A DNA stretch of 64,000 nucleotides from Chrysoperla carnea (GCF_905475395.1 NC_058339.1:80690520-80754519); one strand, 5' to 3'; positions 37,501-49,193 are shown, numbered from the stretch's first letter. Numbers and translations: made by a program. The notes: generated from the sequence alone by a model not told the origin.

Positions 37501-38728
37501 TTTTTGCGATTTCTTAGGCATGTGGCTTCGTTTGGCAGAGATGATACATTTTGCTTAATTCATTTTTGATGAATTTTTTAGCATTTGGATAAAAAAGGAA
37601 GGGGCAGTTTCGCCTACCTGCCCACCCTCTTGGCGTCGCCCGTACAAGAAAATATTTATTAATAATATAGGAAAAGGGTAGAAGTACCTAGTACCAAAAT
37701 TTACATTTATATTTTTTTAAACCCATGCGCATTAATATGTCACAATGTGTAATTGTCTCTGTTTATGGCACTGTTATTCCTCATCAGTATGTATTTTATT
37801 GATAGTTTAAATATTCAACAAATATCTATAAAAATGTGTGAACCAAGGTACATGATATGTGATCCAAAGTACAATATCCCGCTAGTCAACATTTACCACT
37901 TATACATCATTTTTCTATATCCAGCATCGCCCTTTAAATGGGCTAGCTCTTGGTATTCGAGTTCTTGGGGTGATTTCTAACTCCTTTTACATTTAAAACT
38001 TATGCCCGCAAATGGTGCCGGAGCCGAGTTATGGAGGAAAGAATAAAAATTTTTTCTTTATTAAAACGAACAAAACAGCGATTTAATGAAAGTTTATATC
38101 CGATTTACTCAAAAAAATTATTTTGCCAGCTGAAATGGTCTGACGGATTTCGAACAAGGAATTTTTGAAAACTTGACTGATTTTTTTCGTCTTTCAACCG
38201 CATGAAAATTTAAGAGATTATTAATTGTTATTTTTTATTGCGAAAAAAATTGCCATTGGTTTTTATTCGGCCATTCTTAAGAAATAAATGCTGAGAAACT
38301 ACAGAATGATTCAAGGTACATTGGATTCTAATTTCTACCATGGATCAAACATAGATAAATTATCCAAAAAAGGTTTTGAACCTAGTGATGCCTGGATAAT
38401 AACTGGGTCTATTTACAAATTTTAATTCTTTCAAAAAGACACAAATTTTTAAGTTTATCAATAATTAATTATACATTTTTTTATTCAGTTAATTCAACAT
38501 CGAAGAATGCACACAGGAGAAAAACCTCATCTATGTCCACATTGCGCATATCGATCAGCTAGACGTGATAATTTACGCTCACATGTACGACGGGTTCATA
38601 AACGTGATAATTTATGGTGTGATACATTTAGTCCTAGAGGAATGCTATTGACTCCATCAACTTCAAAAACAATTCAGAAGGATTCAGAATTATCGTCTGA
38701 AACTACACCTAAAAATATGGAAAAATAA
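34580..38728 (+). CDS. C2H2 zinc-finger protein, five fingers, acidic N-terminal half
   Basis: Exons: 34580-35218, 36080-36372, 37125-37365, 38489-38728 (TAA), 1,413 nt or 470 residues with consistent phases. The ATG directly follows a splice acceptor (TCTTTTTAG), so a 5' UTR exon probably lies upstream. Residues 1-213 are Ala/Thr/Asn-rich, then strongly acidic (an Asp run near residue 110 and ATDN/ATDE repeats). Finger 1 is CPVAGCEYKTVHIEILEQHV plus ATH. Fingers 2 to 5 begin CSMCTYTC, CAVCGRDR, CDICVFRT and CPHCAYRS, each ending in a His pair. Finger 4 is cut by the last intron and only forms when 37365 is joined to 38489, which supports the model. A HTGEKP linker joins fingers 4 and 5. It is likely a nuclear DNA-binding regulator; I could not assign an orthologue. 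The exon 1 donor (GCG|GTTAGT) is the least certain junction. Confidence 0.8.
35370..35600. repeat. Dispersed repeat with CCCCGAAC end in zinc-finger intron 1
   Basis: The text AACCCCCGAACTAAAAAAAA, then GACCGCTATGTGTGTCTGTC, then GCATCCTAGCGCCTCAACGG and AACCGATTTTGATTT, is typical of a repeat seen in many insect genomes. A short related piece recurs at about 37045-37105 (AACACCCAAACC..., then GTCGGGGTTTTTTTTAA). No ORF is present. Confidence 0.5.
35605..35960 (+). repeat. Dispersed repeat family 'A', copy 2
   Basis: ATATATGAAATATATTAAGG, then TTTAGACCCAAGTTTGTAA, then ATTGATGCTACGAACCAAAT, matches in order the text of the copy at 62464. The segment 35893-35935 carries the reverse of the TTGACTGAGTTAATT landmark found in copies 1 and 3. 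Orientation is opposite to copies 1 and 3. Confidence 0.6.
36508..36690 (+). repeat. Possible Helitron 5' fragment in zinc-finger intron 2
   Basis: TCTCTATTATATTATAAATG, then CGAAAGTAAGGATGTTTATT, a TTTG tandem and TTACGCTTTCACGCTAAAAC, follow the pattern of a widespread arthropod repeat often classed as a Helitron. Only a short 5' part is visible, and the class rests on memory. Confidence 0.4.
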
Positions 38729-40540
38729 AATTCATTAAAACAATTTTTATTTTTTTTTTGGAAGCCTCAAAATGGGCTAATTAAGTTTACATTATACCAA
38801 AAAGTCGCCTAATCTTTCAGAAATTTTTTTAAAGTTTCAATACTTTTCCACCCCTAGTCAATTTTACACAGCAAGTACTTGAAACAAAACTGCTTGTGGG
38901 TTGTGGCTAGTTTCAACTACCAAAGCCATCTTAAGAATGTTAAGAAAATACAAAAACTATTTTTAAATATGCAACAGATTTTAATAGAAATTTTTATAAT
39001 AATATATTTCATTTTTAGAAACAATGATCTTTTAATCCAGAGTTTCATAGCCCATACAAAATTGCAAAAATTTAGAAAATTTGTTTGTTTCTGATTTAGT
39101 TACCTAGTCCAAAAAAATCAAAAATATGATCCATTTGACGATTGCATGAGTAGGTTCTCAGATGCCGTCTAAAATCCTATGCGAAGGGCAATATTGCGGA
39201 GCAATTACAGTTAATATTTCAGAAAATTGTCTTTTAAAATTAAATGTCCAGGATTTTGTACTTTTTAATTTTTATTATTCTAGATCTGTGCTTGCCATTG
39301 TACCTATAGGAAGTTGACATAGGAAATTAAAGGACTGTTAAACCTGACATAAACCTTAATAATAAATGACTCAGTACGTCTCGTCCCATTTATCGTTTTG
39401 TTATACTGATCTCCTACTTTTAGTATCTATTATTGTTTTGATATTGAGGCTTGTGAAACTCTGGCCTTAAATGCAAAAAAAATAAGATAAGACTGTTTTT
39501 TTTTTCATAATTTATTCATTCAAAAAATAGCCCCAAAAATGAGCTCTCATTCTCAGTGTTTTTTTTCTTTTTTTGTACCAAAGTACACAAAATGCTGTTT
39601 ATTAAAAATGGCAAAATTCGTAGCAAATTTGTAAAACAAGTGGAAATAGCTAAAAAGATAAAAAATTATTCCATTTAATATAATTCTGAGTACTCATTCA
39701 TCAAAATTACGAACAAATTTTTTGAAAAATTATACTCATCATTCACATGTCAATCTTCTAAATTTAATACAAAATTATCGAAAAATTTTATTTAAAAAAA
39801 AATATTTGTAGCTTTAGATTTTATTATTATGTAAACCAAAACAAATATGGTCAGAAAGTCGAATGTATGCAATGCGAATAATCATTGAACACATCAAAGG
39901 CAAAGAAAGGGTCTTGACAAAATTATTCGTGTTGATATGACGCAGAAAAAAAGTAACTCTTGGAACTTGAAAAATCTACAAGACAAGAAAAATTCAAAAC
40001 GTCCAAAAATCAATTCGGGGGACTGTAGGAAGGTACCTGAGGGTACGGCTCTCTGACCATAATAACGCATTTTCACAATGATTAGTAAAAGGTGAGTGTA
40101 AGTGTTTAGTTAGTTTTTGTAACAATAACGCAATGCAATCGTTCGGAACCGTACGATAATAGACTTTTGTCCACTAAGAATAAATCGGATGAATAAGAGT
40201 TTCTGTTGATTAATCATGATAAGTAGATAACAAAATACAAAATTTTTTATGAAAAATAAGGATCATTATTATTTTTAGAAAATAAATTCAGTAAAATTAC
40301 TTAAATTAGGCATTCAATCACGTGACAGCAAACACAAATCAGAAAATGTTACGTCACGCCATGCCAAACATTCATTATTGTCATACTCAAAAAAGATTCT
40401 TTAATTACAACTGCTTACAACTTTCATACACAAAAATGATTGTTTGGCAAGTCGTGATGTCATTCAAAACGCCATGAGACTCTGTTTTTGAACTGTTTTC
40501 GAAGTTAATTTGAATTGGTTTTTGAAAATTCAAAATACAT
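38729..40540. other. Intergenic region after the zinc-finger gene
   Basis: No gene is seen. An inverted pair (TACGTCACGCCATGCCAAAC at about 40350, and GTTTGGCAAGTCGTGATGTC at about 40441) suggests a small decayed MITE. The 3' UTR of the zinc-finger gene starts here, but no strong poly(A) signal was chosen. Confidence 0.35.
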
Positions 40541-41146
40541 AATGCAATGTTTTTTTTTAAATATCTGGGCTAAATTATATCTTTTCATGCCCAAAACAGC
40601 ATTGAAATTCAAAAGAGAATAATGAATGCGTGGAGAAAATTTTGGTCTCTGAAAGAAATCTTTAAAAGTAAACTGCACATTTCTTTAAAAACAAAGGCCT
40701 GGCATGCGTGTATTCTACCGATTTTAACGTACGGTACCCAAACCTCAGCGCTAACCATCTTAAATTATAAAAAACTCAGGACATGCCAAAGGAGTATGGA
40801 AAGGTCTATGCTAAATTACAGACTTGCTAATAGGGTTAGATCTAATACTTTTAGATCAATAACAAATGTCAAGGACGTAACTGTCTGTATAAAAAAATTG
40901 AAGTGGAAATGGGCTGAGCATGTTTCAAGGCTAAACGATGATCGATGGATGACTAGATGTACATCATGGGTACCATTAAATCTAGCATGTAAAAGAGGTC
41001 AGGCACCAACTAGGTGGAGAGATGAAATTGCAAGGTATGCAGGAGGTTTGTGGAGCAGAACGGCTAAAAATAGAAAAGCGTGGAATGTACTAGGGGAGGC
41101 CTTTGCCCAAGGGAGCTAAATCAGGCTATTTATTATTATTATAATG
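40541..41146 (+). pseudogene. 5'-truncated RTE-like non-LTR retrotransposon (reverse-transcriptase C-terminal end)
   Basis: The frame contains the late RT/C-terminal text of RTE-like elements: FKYLG, then a TAA stop at 40571-40573 where the family usually has a sense codon, then IISF and LPILTYGTQTSAL (about 40710). The end of the coding region has the TRWRDEIARYAGGLWSRTAK segment and stops at 41117-41119. A short ATT-repeat tail (TATTATTATTATAATG) follows, as expected for RTE 3' ends. The endonuclease and most of the RT are missing. It is a dead 5'-truncated copy on the plus strand, in intergenic DNA. Confidence 0.8.
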
Positions 41147-43084
41147 TTTTTTTTAAGGTAGTTCCTCCGCGACCGTCCAGTCAAAAAGTTTTGGACTAAT
41201 ACTATCATTCATTGCATTAACTGTACTATGACTATTATACATATACCATATATTATTTTCAAAAGACTGTAGTTCCTCACTACTGATTCTAGTATACATA
41301 TAAGCACACACACTATGACATATGCCTTTAACATTAGTCTTCATATCTTTTCCACAAAAATCATCGCTAAAACGAGTTATTTATTTAAGTTTTTTATCGA
41401 AACTATATGGTAAATAATTTTTATTTTTATTTATATATTTTCTAAATATAGTATTCTACATTATATTAGTTTTTCATAGAGATGGTGGACGTCATTCATT
41501 GGTAAATAAATATAATATTTGTAAATTTGTGTATTTTTATACACTTCTCCCATGTACACGTACAAATTGCGTCACTTTTAATTGCTAATATCTCATGTAT
41601 GGCATGGTAAATCATCTTCTAATTTTAACAGCAAGTGTATTATGAATTAAATATTTTATATTCTGAGTTTTGAGAAATTCTTGGAATATCACTTTCGTGT
41701 AGGTACTACCTTAATAAAACTTTTTGGTGTAAATCAGATATTAATAACGTATAAACCAATTTTTCAAATTTAGGGCAAAAGCCAATTAACGTACATATAC
41801 GTAAAATGCAGATTTAAACTGGCTTGACAATACTTTAGTACTTGGACATATATACAACTCTGCTCTATCTTTGGTCCAAACAAAACACTTGCACTAATTC
41901 ACTTACCAAAGTGAAAATGCGCCAAAATAGCTAAATAATAGATATATTGATAAATGTTGTAAATAAGACTGACAATGATATTTGCCAAATAATTTGGACT
42001 GAATAAAAAATTTTTATTAAACAAAAGATACCAGCCTAGTTATAAATAAATTTTCTGTTTTAATGGTGCTAGGTCTTATTCATTTAAGGTGCTTATATTA
42101 GTAAATTTGTAATATACATTTATATATAGGGTACTTTTCCTAGAGAGAAACACAACCACCAAAGAAACACATTGTACTTTTAAGTTGTTGGAATATCTCT
42201 CTCTTGATAAGATACCCCACTAGAGATTACAAAAAAAAATAGAATATTCATGTGTGTTTCACTGTAAAAATGATTTTTTTTGTTCTTTGAACTATCCTAG
42301 AAACAAATTAAAATTTATTATTCTAAATAAGTTTAATATTTTAGGTCTTTGATATTCAAGTGAAATCGATATTATTATTTTCGATTTTCATTATTCTGCT
42401 CCAAAAATTTTCACGTTCAAATGAAAACTAATTTCCATAAAAATTAAACGATTATTTTTAAACATTTATAAATTTTTTTACGTCCAATGGGGAAGATGTT
42501 TGATAAATCATATGCGGCTTCAGAAGGAAGCGATCGAGTTCCACTCCAAAAGCTTGGAAAGTTATTTTTTTAAATAATAAACACATGTTTTGTAAGCCAT
42601 AGACTCCCGTATTAAACTTTCGTACGTCTTCCCTATTTATTTATTTGATAAATAAATTTTTGTATACAATATAGGCAATTACTAATACAAGTTTGTAAAT
42701 GTAATAGCATATAAAATAATATTTATTGATGTTATCAAAAAAAGACCAAAACTGGGATCGTTCGTCATTTGTGAGAAGAATATTTGAACTTTATTTACAA
42801 CTATTAATTAATTTTTTGAACGACTCCAATTGAGTTTGTTGATCTCATGTAATATTTGAATTTGCAGCTATTTACGTTCTCTGGTCAGAATGCCATAATT
42901 TCAATTTGAAATATTAATGTTTTATATTTTATGATTGTTGAAAGTTTATTTGTTATAAAAATTTGTTTAATTTGTAATTAAGTTATCTGTTATTGTTATA
43001 TGTTACGTTAAATTTACACTATTTTAATTCCCATTACTATTTAATACTATACATTTAAGGTTATTCAATCTCTACTTGAAAGGA
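41147..43084. other. Gene-free intergenic stretch
   Basis: No coding or RNA gene is supported. The sequence is AT-rich with short random frames only. Confidence 0.4.
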
Positions 43085-43299
43085 ATTACTATAGAGATAA
43101 TACTGTAGAGCTGTATAGACATAGGAAACACAATCAGTGAATTCTTAATCGTAGTAAGTGAAGTAGAAAGTGACAGAAATTGTAGGCGTATAAGAAAAAC
43201 GAAGACGGTTATACGCGTCTACTTTATCTGTCTCCCTCTACTGCGATCAACCGTTCGGGAGACGACTTTGGAGCTCTATGGTACTATCTCTATGGGAAT
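43085..43299. mobile_element. Short MITE with about 28-bp inverted ends
   Basis: ATTACTATAGAGATAATACT...GAGCT at the left pairs with AGCTCTATGGTACTATCTCT...GGGAAT at the right with a few mismatches. The 215-bp body has no ORF. The target duplication is unclear. Confidence 0.65.
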
Positions 43300-43666
43300 A
43301 ACAAACTTTAGGGAGTAAAATAAATATTAGAAAATTGAAGAAAAAAACGTATAGGGTTACATACCGTACAATAAATTTGTTCATTTTTCATAGTCATTTT
43401 TTGTATATTGTTTGCTTATCGAATAACCTTAAGTGGTGGAACAGAGAAGTGTGCGATTTTAAAACAGCTGTTAAACAAAACCCAAAATCAATATAAATTG
43501 AATTTTTTAATATATTTTATTATTAACAAAATAAAATAAATTGTGTTTTTAACAATTTCCATTGTAGAATTGTATAAAAATGTATTTTAAGACGATAAGA
43601 ATTAATTTTGAAAAATTGATGGACTTTTGTTTCATAGGGCTTATAAAATTGCAGATATCCGCCGCA

Positions 43667-43890
43667 CAGTGGATTCGCGGTAATCCGACAAACGTTTTGC
43701 GAGGTGGTGTCGAATTATCGAATTTGTCGGACAATAGAGTAGTGCCACAAACCCTCTGTAGCCCTAAACTTTTTGAAAAAGAATACCTTGTATTATTTGT
43801 AATAAATCTGCATTGTAATTAACGTTATAGAATCGTCGAATTACAAGGGGTGCCGAATTAAACAGAGGCCGGATTGTCGCGGATCTACTG
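43667..43890. mobile_element. pogo/Tigger-like MITE, copy 1
   Basis: The left end CAGTGGATTCGCGGTAATCC and the right end GGATTGTCGCGGATCTACTG are imperfect inverted repeats of the CAGT(G/A)GA...CGCGG type. TA follows the right end; the left flank has lost it. A second, more decayed copy of the same text sits at 53117-53392. The frames at 43549-43822 lie inside or across it and are not genes. Confidence 0.7.
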
Positions 43891-44344
43891 TATTATATTT
43901 CCAAAAAGTATAATTTGTTGAGAAGGAAAATGTTATTATGAATTATATTATGTTACTCATTGTTACATTGAAAATTTAAACTCAATTATTTGAAAAATAA
44001 TGATCGCCATATTTATCTATTTACTATATGTGTTATGTAATCAGAAATGATAAGAATAATAAAAAGAACAATTTTCCATTTCAGGAAAAATATTAAATAA
44101 ATGATGAAATTATTTTACCATTTACTTTATTAAACAACTTGTCGAAACTTTTCGGGGTCGCAAAGACTGTCCCAAAGAGTTCATGAAACGGATTTATATC
44201 ACACGCCACCTTTTTCCGTTGACCACCGGTTCAGTGCGTAAGTATATATTTTCGGAGAAAATATTACTAAGAAATTTGTTTTCAGTAATTTGTAACCATT
44301 TTTTAAGAAAACGCAAGAATGATTATTTTAAAACTGAAAAATTG

Positions 44345-44905
44345 TGATAAAACAACGAAAACAAACAATTGACTGAGGTAATTGTTGAAATGCCCTGTAT
44401 AGAAAGTGGTGAATGTTAGTGCTTGCATTATTTTTTATAAACTAGAAGCGTTTAAAAAACCAATACAATTGGCGACTTCTCGGCTGCCATTTATTTGGCA
44501 GCTATATTTTATAGTTTTGAAGAAAATGGACATCAAAGTTATACTTTTTGCACCCTCACGAGTAAACAATGATGTTTACAAAAAAATGTTTCAAACAAAA
44601 GTTGTTTTTGATGAACATTTTTTACATTTAAACTTTTATTCTATCTCTAACGGTTTACAAGATGGACCCAAGACCAATTGACCTATTTTGCTCATTTACG
44701 ATCTCAAACATACTTCTAACGTCCTAAGCTCGCTTTTAAAGTTTCAGCTTGTTATTATTTCTCTATTTTCTCTAATCAACTATTCAGGAGATTTTATGAG
44801 CAGTAAACGTCTATACCAAAACTTTGTTCGTATTATCAATATTTCTAAGCATTACAAATTTGTGACTAAAATTAGTATATCTTTTCTCTATAATATTTCA
44901 TATAT
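44345..44905 (-). repeat. Dispersed repeat family 'A', copy 3
   Basis: Same orientation and order as copy 1: CAATTGACTGAGGTAATTGT at 44368, CTATACCAAAACTTTGTTCG at about 44811, and ATAATATTTCATATATTCAG at about 44890. Two frames of about 90 codons overlap it (44406-44951) but contain no recognisable domain. Confidence 0.6.
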
Positions 44906-45065
44906 TCAGGTTATAAAAAATTGTTTTATAGGTTTCAGTCAAAATGCTTAATCTTTGAAATTCTTTTAACAAAACCCTGAAAAGTAATTACAAATAAGTT
45001 CTTTCTAATGCCCTAATATTAACGAAATTTGAAAGAAAACTTAGTGGTTTGCTTTGAAAATATCT

Positions 45066-45071
45066 TTTATT
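45066..45071 (-). other. Poly(A) signal of RPF1
   Basis: AATAAA on the minus strand, 24 nt beyond the RPF1 stop codon. Confidence 0.7.
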
Positions 45072-45094
45072 ATGACTTAAATAACAAAAATACA

Positions 45095-46060
45095 TTACAA
45101 GAAAAATTTTCTTCTACTAGTTTCAAGTGAATGTCGTTTACCAGAAATAATCCATTCATAATCACCATACTTCGAATCAAACGTTCCTTTTTGTATTGAA
45201 CGTAATTTCAATGTAAATCGTGGTCCTAATTCCATTAAATTCGTACGTTTGCCATTCTTATCGAACTGATAGCGATGATGTCTGAAGAAAATATAATCAC
45301 GTTGATTATGGAACGTCACAACTCTACGTCCTTTGAATTCAGGACGATAATGAAACAATGCACCCAACATTCGCCCAACTGTTAAACCCAACCGTGTCGT
45401 AAAATGAGTTAATATTACTTCCGGCTTATGTGTGGAAATTTCTCTATAATTTTTCCTTAATTCTGGTGTAATTTTAACATTACTTAATTTGAAATGTGCT
45501 GTGGGTCCATTTGGTAAATGTATCACCAATAACCCGTCAGGTTCTTTACGATTTTCATTGATGATTAAAACATCGGTATAATTCTTTTTAATCGCACTTT
45601 GAACGATTTTTTTCACACCACTCCGATTACGATAGAACGATCTTGAATTTGGTATAACTCGAGTTAGTTCCCGTCCAAAAATACGTGTTTTTGTCAATGG
45701 GTTATCGGAATATGTAATTAAAACTTTTGGTTCGTATTCATTTTGATAATAATCAGCGAATTCATCTTGCTCCAAATCTTTTTGAACTTCTAAATTTTCT
45801 TCATCATCTAAACTACCGGCAATAACTGTTTCATCTTTAACACGTAAACTTTCGATTGTATGTGGAACTGCTTTTGGGCCACCGTCTTTTTGTCGTTTTT
45901 TACGTTCTTCTTTCTTCTTTTTGTTTTTTTCTCGCCGTAATTTTTGAACACGTTGTAAACGAACTTGTTTGTTTTTGATGTGATTATAATTATCTTCACT
46001 TGGCAGAAGTGGTAATGGTTTTTTCTCTTCTAAATCAATCACATCTTTTTCATTTTCCAT
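45095..46060 (-). CDS. RPF1: Ribosome production factor 1 (RPF1), Brix-domain protein
   Basis: A single-exon gene of 321 residues. RPF1 is a nucleolar Brix protein needed for pre-rRNA processing and 60S subunit assembly. The first 110 residues are charged, with a Lys/Arg-rich segment (about residues 34-60) typical of nucleolar proteins. The Brix domain follows: PKVLITYSDNPLTKTRIFGR near residue 110, VLIINENRKEPDGLLVIHLP, FTTRLGLTVGRMLGALF, FHNQRDYIFFRHHRY, and the signature ELGPRFTLKLRSIQKGTFDS near residue 277. The tail SRRKFFL matches the family. Brix paralogues (RPF2, IMP4, BRIX1, PPAN) fit less well because of the INENRKEP and GTFDSKYGDYEW texts. It is divergent from SAMTOR, 860 bp away. 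Confidence 0.95.
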   Translation of the reverse strand: MENEKDVIDLEEKKPLPLLPSEDNYNHIKNKQVRLQRVQKLRREKNKKKKEERKKRQKDGGPKAVPHTIESLRVKDETVIAGSLDDEENLEVQKDLEQDEFADYYQNEYEPKVLITYSDNPLTKTRIFGRELTRVIPNSRSFYRNRSGVKKIVQSAIKKNYTDVLIINENRKEPDGLLVIHLPNGPTAHFKLSNVKITPELRKNYREISTHKPEVILTHFTTRLGLTVGRMLGALFHYRPEFKGRRVVTFHNQRDYIFFRHHRYQFDKNGKRTNLMELGPRFTLKLRSIQKGTFDSKYGDYEWIISGKRHSLETSRRKFFL

Positions 46061-46920
46061 TTTTATAAAATATTTGCGACAAGATTTTCAATGTGTTTGT
46101 TTTTTTGACAATTTAAATAGGTTAGAATTCACCACGTGGTCAAACTGTTTGAATGACATTTAAAGGGTGTGTTCATCCATTTACTTTTACTCAACTCGTT
46201 GAATGGAGAAATTACCGACTCGTTAAACTGAAAATTCCTAGCTATTTTATTATTAATTAAATTCGATTTCAATAAATAGGTTCTGAAAAACGAACTATCA
46301 GTTTTCTAGGTAATTTCTGTGTCGCTCAGAATAAATTAAAGTTCAACATCCCCATTCAGAAGATAAATACTAATAATTTTGACGATTCAACGAATATTTC
46401 TTAAGGTATTTCTTCCTGACTTCCACCATGTGATTTCAGCCAATACTAATTGTAGGCAGGCCAGGAAGCTATTCGTGCATCGGAATTTTTTATAAGGAAA
46501 CTCCGATGTATAAAAATAAAGGATATTCGTACACTAGCATGAACCTAGCGTGAAGGATCTGAGGATTTTTTGACCCCTTCCATTAGCCCTATGCTAAAAT
46601 TCATAAGCGTTCTACGGGTTGGTCATGCTTCTAATGGGATTGATTTAGCACTGGTGTGCGAATATCTTGTCTCTTGAATTAACCCTGCGATGAAATTCTG
46701 ATGAGATGGGTACACGCTAGATTCACGCTAGTCACACGTTTGGGTACGAACAAAAATCAAGTTAGTTTAACGTTTCAATGAATAATTTTCTAGCTACGTC
46801 CTCTTCGTATACAACTTCTATTGGATGTAAGTTGTAATTAATGCTGTTGAAATTCTGAACGCACCCGTATTCTTATGGTAATTTTTTCTTTCCATTTTCA
46901 TATCAGAAAATTTAAAAACT
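46061..46920. promoter_or_regulatory. Divergent promoter interval between RPF1 and SAMTOR
   Basis: The two start codons face away from each other across 860 bp. No TATA box is obvious. A small inverted pair (GGATATTCGTACACTAG at about 46521, and ACTGGTGTGCGAATATCTT near 46650) indicates a roughly 150-bp decayed hairpin element inside the interval. Shared regulation is inference from arrangement only. Confidence 0.45.
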
Positions 46921-47889
46921 ATGGCATCAGAAGAGCAGAAAGAATTAGCAAATTTTATAAAATCCTTACATACAAATCTGCGTACCAACGCAAAAATACA
47001 TGGCGCTGACACAGCATGGGAATCTCATAAGCAACAGAAACAAGTCCTTGAAAAATATGCAAAATATATGGAAACATTGGCAATCAAATACTGGGAACCA
47101 AATTCCGATAATCAAGACAAAACTGCATTTTCCCGGATTAAATGGTGTGTACAAGAATGTGAAGAATATTTTCCGGTTGGACTCCAATATCACAGGCAGC
47201 GTGAAATTGAGATAATAAAAAAAATTGGGAAATTTGATTCTCAAAATGTAGTTTCAAATAACATGTTAGATAAATTAAGATTATTAGATGTAGGAAGTTG
47301 TTATAATCCTTTCAAGGCTCATGATAACTTGTTTAAAGTCACCGCAATCGATTTATGCCCTGCTAATGTTAATGTAAAAAAATGTGATTTTTTAAAAGTT
47401 GATTGTGTGAATTCGAATATTAACTTAGAAGACGATGTCCACGAAATAAAACAATTACCAGCCGAGACATTTGACATAATTGTATTTAGTTTACTCTTAG
47501 AATATTTACCATCTAGTGATCAACGCGTTTTATGCTGCACAAAAGCGTATAAATTATTAAAATCTGAAGGTATTTTAATTATAATAACACCTGATTCGAA
47601 GCATGTAGGAGCCAATGCAAAATTAATGAAATCATGGCGATATACATTGAGTAATTTAGGCTTTATGCGCATTAAATATGAGAAATTAGCACACGTACAT
47701 TGTTTAATATTTCGAAAATGTTTGTACCCTGAAGTTGGACACCGATGGGTTGAAATGCATCAAAATGATGGCTTTACGTTAAATGTTTTAAATATTCCTC
47801 AGGATTTTGTTAAGTTCGACGAAAATGTTACAGATGAAATTAAGGAAAACTGCGATTCGAGCCTTTTTACTGAATTACCACTAATTTAA
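46921..47889 (+). CDS. SAMTOR: SAMTOR (S-adenosylmethionine sensor upstream of mTORC1)
   Basis: An intronless gene of 322 residues, of the Bmt2/C7orf60 family. SAMTOR binds SAM and, when SAM is low, engages GATOR1-KICSTOR to inhibit mTORC1; the yeast relative Bmt2 is a 25S rRNA adenine methyltransferase. A helical N-terminal part (residues 1-110) contains WCVQECEEYFPVGLQYH. It is followed by a class I methyltransferase fold: motif I LLDVGSCYNPF at residues 121-131, the acidic strand end TAIDLCP, then KKCDFLKVD, FDIIVFSLLLEYLPSS near residue 184, LIIITPDS, and the family text MKSWRYTLSNLGFMRIKYEK. The start has a favourable context (AAACTATGG). The sensor function is inferred from family membership. 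Confidence 0.93.
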   Translation: MASEEQKELANFIKSLHTNLRTNAKIHGADTAWESHKQQKQVLEKYAKYMETLAIKYWEPNSDNQDKTAFSRIKWCVQECEEYFPVGLQYHRQREIEIIKKIGKFDSQNVVSNNMLDKLRLLDVGSCYNPFKAHDNLFKVTAIDLCPANVNVKKCDFLKVDCVNSNINLEDDVHEIKQLPAETFDIIVFSLLLEYLPSSDQRVLCCTKAYKLLKSEGILIIITPDSKHVGANAKLMKSWRYTLSNLGFMRIKYEKLAHVHCLIFRKCLYPEVGHRWVEMHQNDGFTLNVLNIPQDFVKFDENVTDEIKENCDSSLFTELPLI

Positions 47890-48858
47890 AGGCATTAACT
47901 TAATATGGGCGCATACTTTTCCAAAAATTTCATAATATACCAAAGAGGACTAATGTGCTTTTAAAGCTCGATGTAATATAATTATAAAGCGCGAAGGGGG
48001 ATAATCATTGGAAATAACCTGTAGCCCTTAGCCATACTACATAATCCAGTGGGATATATGAGAGCTATACTCCAGAACAATTTCTTCAGTCGAGATCTTA
48101 AAAGATTATCGCTCAATCGTCAGCCAGATTTCAGTGTTTTAACGACTACATAGGGATGATCAAGATGTAGAAAGCATAAAAATTCATTTGGCGATTAGAT
48201 GAATAGTTTCGATATATTTCTCCAGAATCACATCAAAATAAGATATTTTCGTATCAGATTTTAGACCATATTTCAAGAACGACGGTCTAAATCGATTAAT
48301 GAATCCGATTTTTGTATTTTTTTTAAATAAAAACTTATTTTTGCAATTTTATCGATATTTTTTTACAATTGAGTACTCCTTAAAGTGTTTTTTCAGTTTT
48401 TTATACAAAAAAAAAAATTGGATAAATTATTAATTGTTCGACTAAAAACCCAAGAGGTTATATAAAAAAAAACCTCAAACACGTTGACAATGATAGTTCG
48501 AAAAAAGGGGTGCGAATCGATTCCTACTCTGGTATCGCTTTCAGGAGACTTGGCTTCTGGAGGCTTTTATAAAAATGTAAATAAAAAAATGTTAATTTTT
48601 TGGACAATTCAAGACTGGTTTTTAGCTATTTCCAAAATAAGTTGCACAACGATTTCAGTTTTTTCAGAATCGTGGAAAACATTTTGTAAAATTATACATT
48701 TTTAAATCCTTAGTTAGCGATTCTTGGATTATATAATAAGCCAAATAATTCCTCGTAAGATTCTTCCTGTTCCCAAAGTTACTGTTTTTTAGTTTGTATA
48801 ATTTATTATTTTTATGCTCGTTAAGAAACACGCTAAAAAATGGAATTTCTTGTTTGGT
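47890..48858. other. Intergenic region after SAMTOR
   Basis: Presumed SAMTOR 3' UTR followed by AT-rich DNA. The two frames at 48484-48945 are short, lack motifs, and the second runs into the inverted-repeat element at 48859. Confidence 0.35.
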
Positions 48859-49193
48859 ACTTATAAACTTATACAATGTGTGTTTGTACCATCTAGGCAT
48901 ACCAATATCATTAGTATGACAGAATACATGCCTTAAGCCATGCATCTAAGTGAGAGGTATCATATATATATATATATGTGTTAAGCATTTAGTTGCCTCT
49001 ACCGATACGATACGACAGATCTTCTATTGTGTGCATGAACAGAGTGGAAGTTTTGTTGCATACAAATATTATTAATTGATATACACATATATATAAAATC
49101 TCTCACTTAGATGCATGGCTTAAGGCATGCATTCTGTCTTACTAATATTGGTTTACCTAGATGGTACAAGCACACATTGTATTATTTATAACT
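48859..49193. mobile_element. Foldback MITE, about 335 bp
   Basis: Arms of about 100 bp are inverted: ACAATGTGTG, TACCATCTAGG and GCCTTAAGCCATGCATCTAA on the left face TTAGATGCATGGCTTAAGGC, CCTAGATGGTA and CACACATTGT on the right. A central AT-rich loop holds (TA)n runs. No ORF is present. Confidence 0.75.

Noticed and set aside
43549-43822. Small frames on both strands
   Set aside because: They overlap the pogo-like MITE.
44406-44951. Two adjacent frames of about 90 codons
   Set aside because: They correspond to a copy of repeat family A, which in other copies does not keep these frames.
48484-48945. Two short frames between SAMTOR and RpL28
   Set aside because: No motifs; one runs into an inverted-repeat element.
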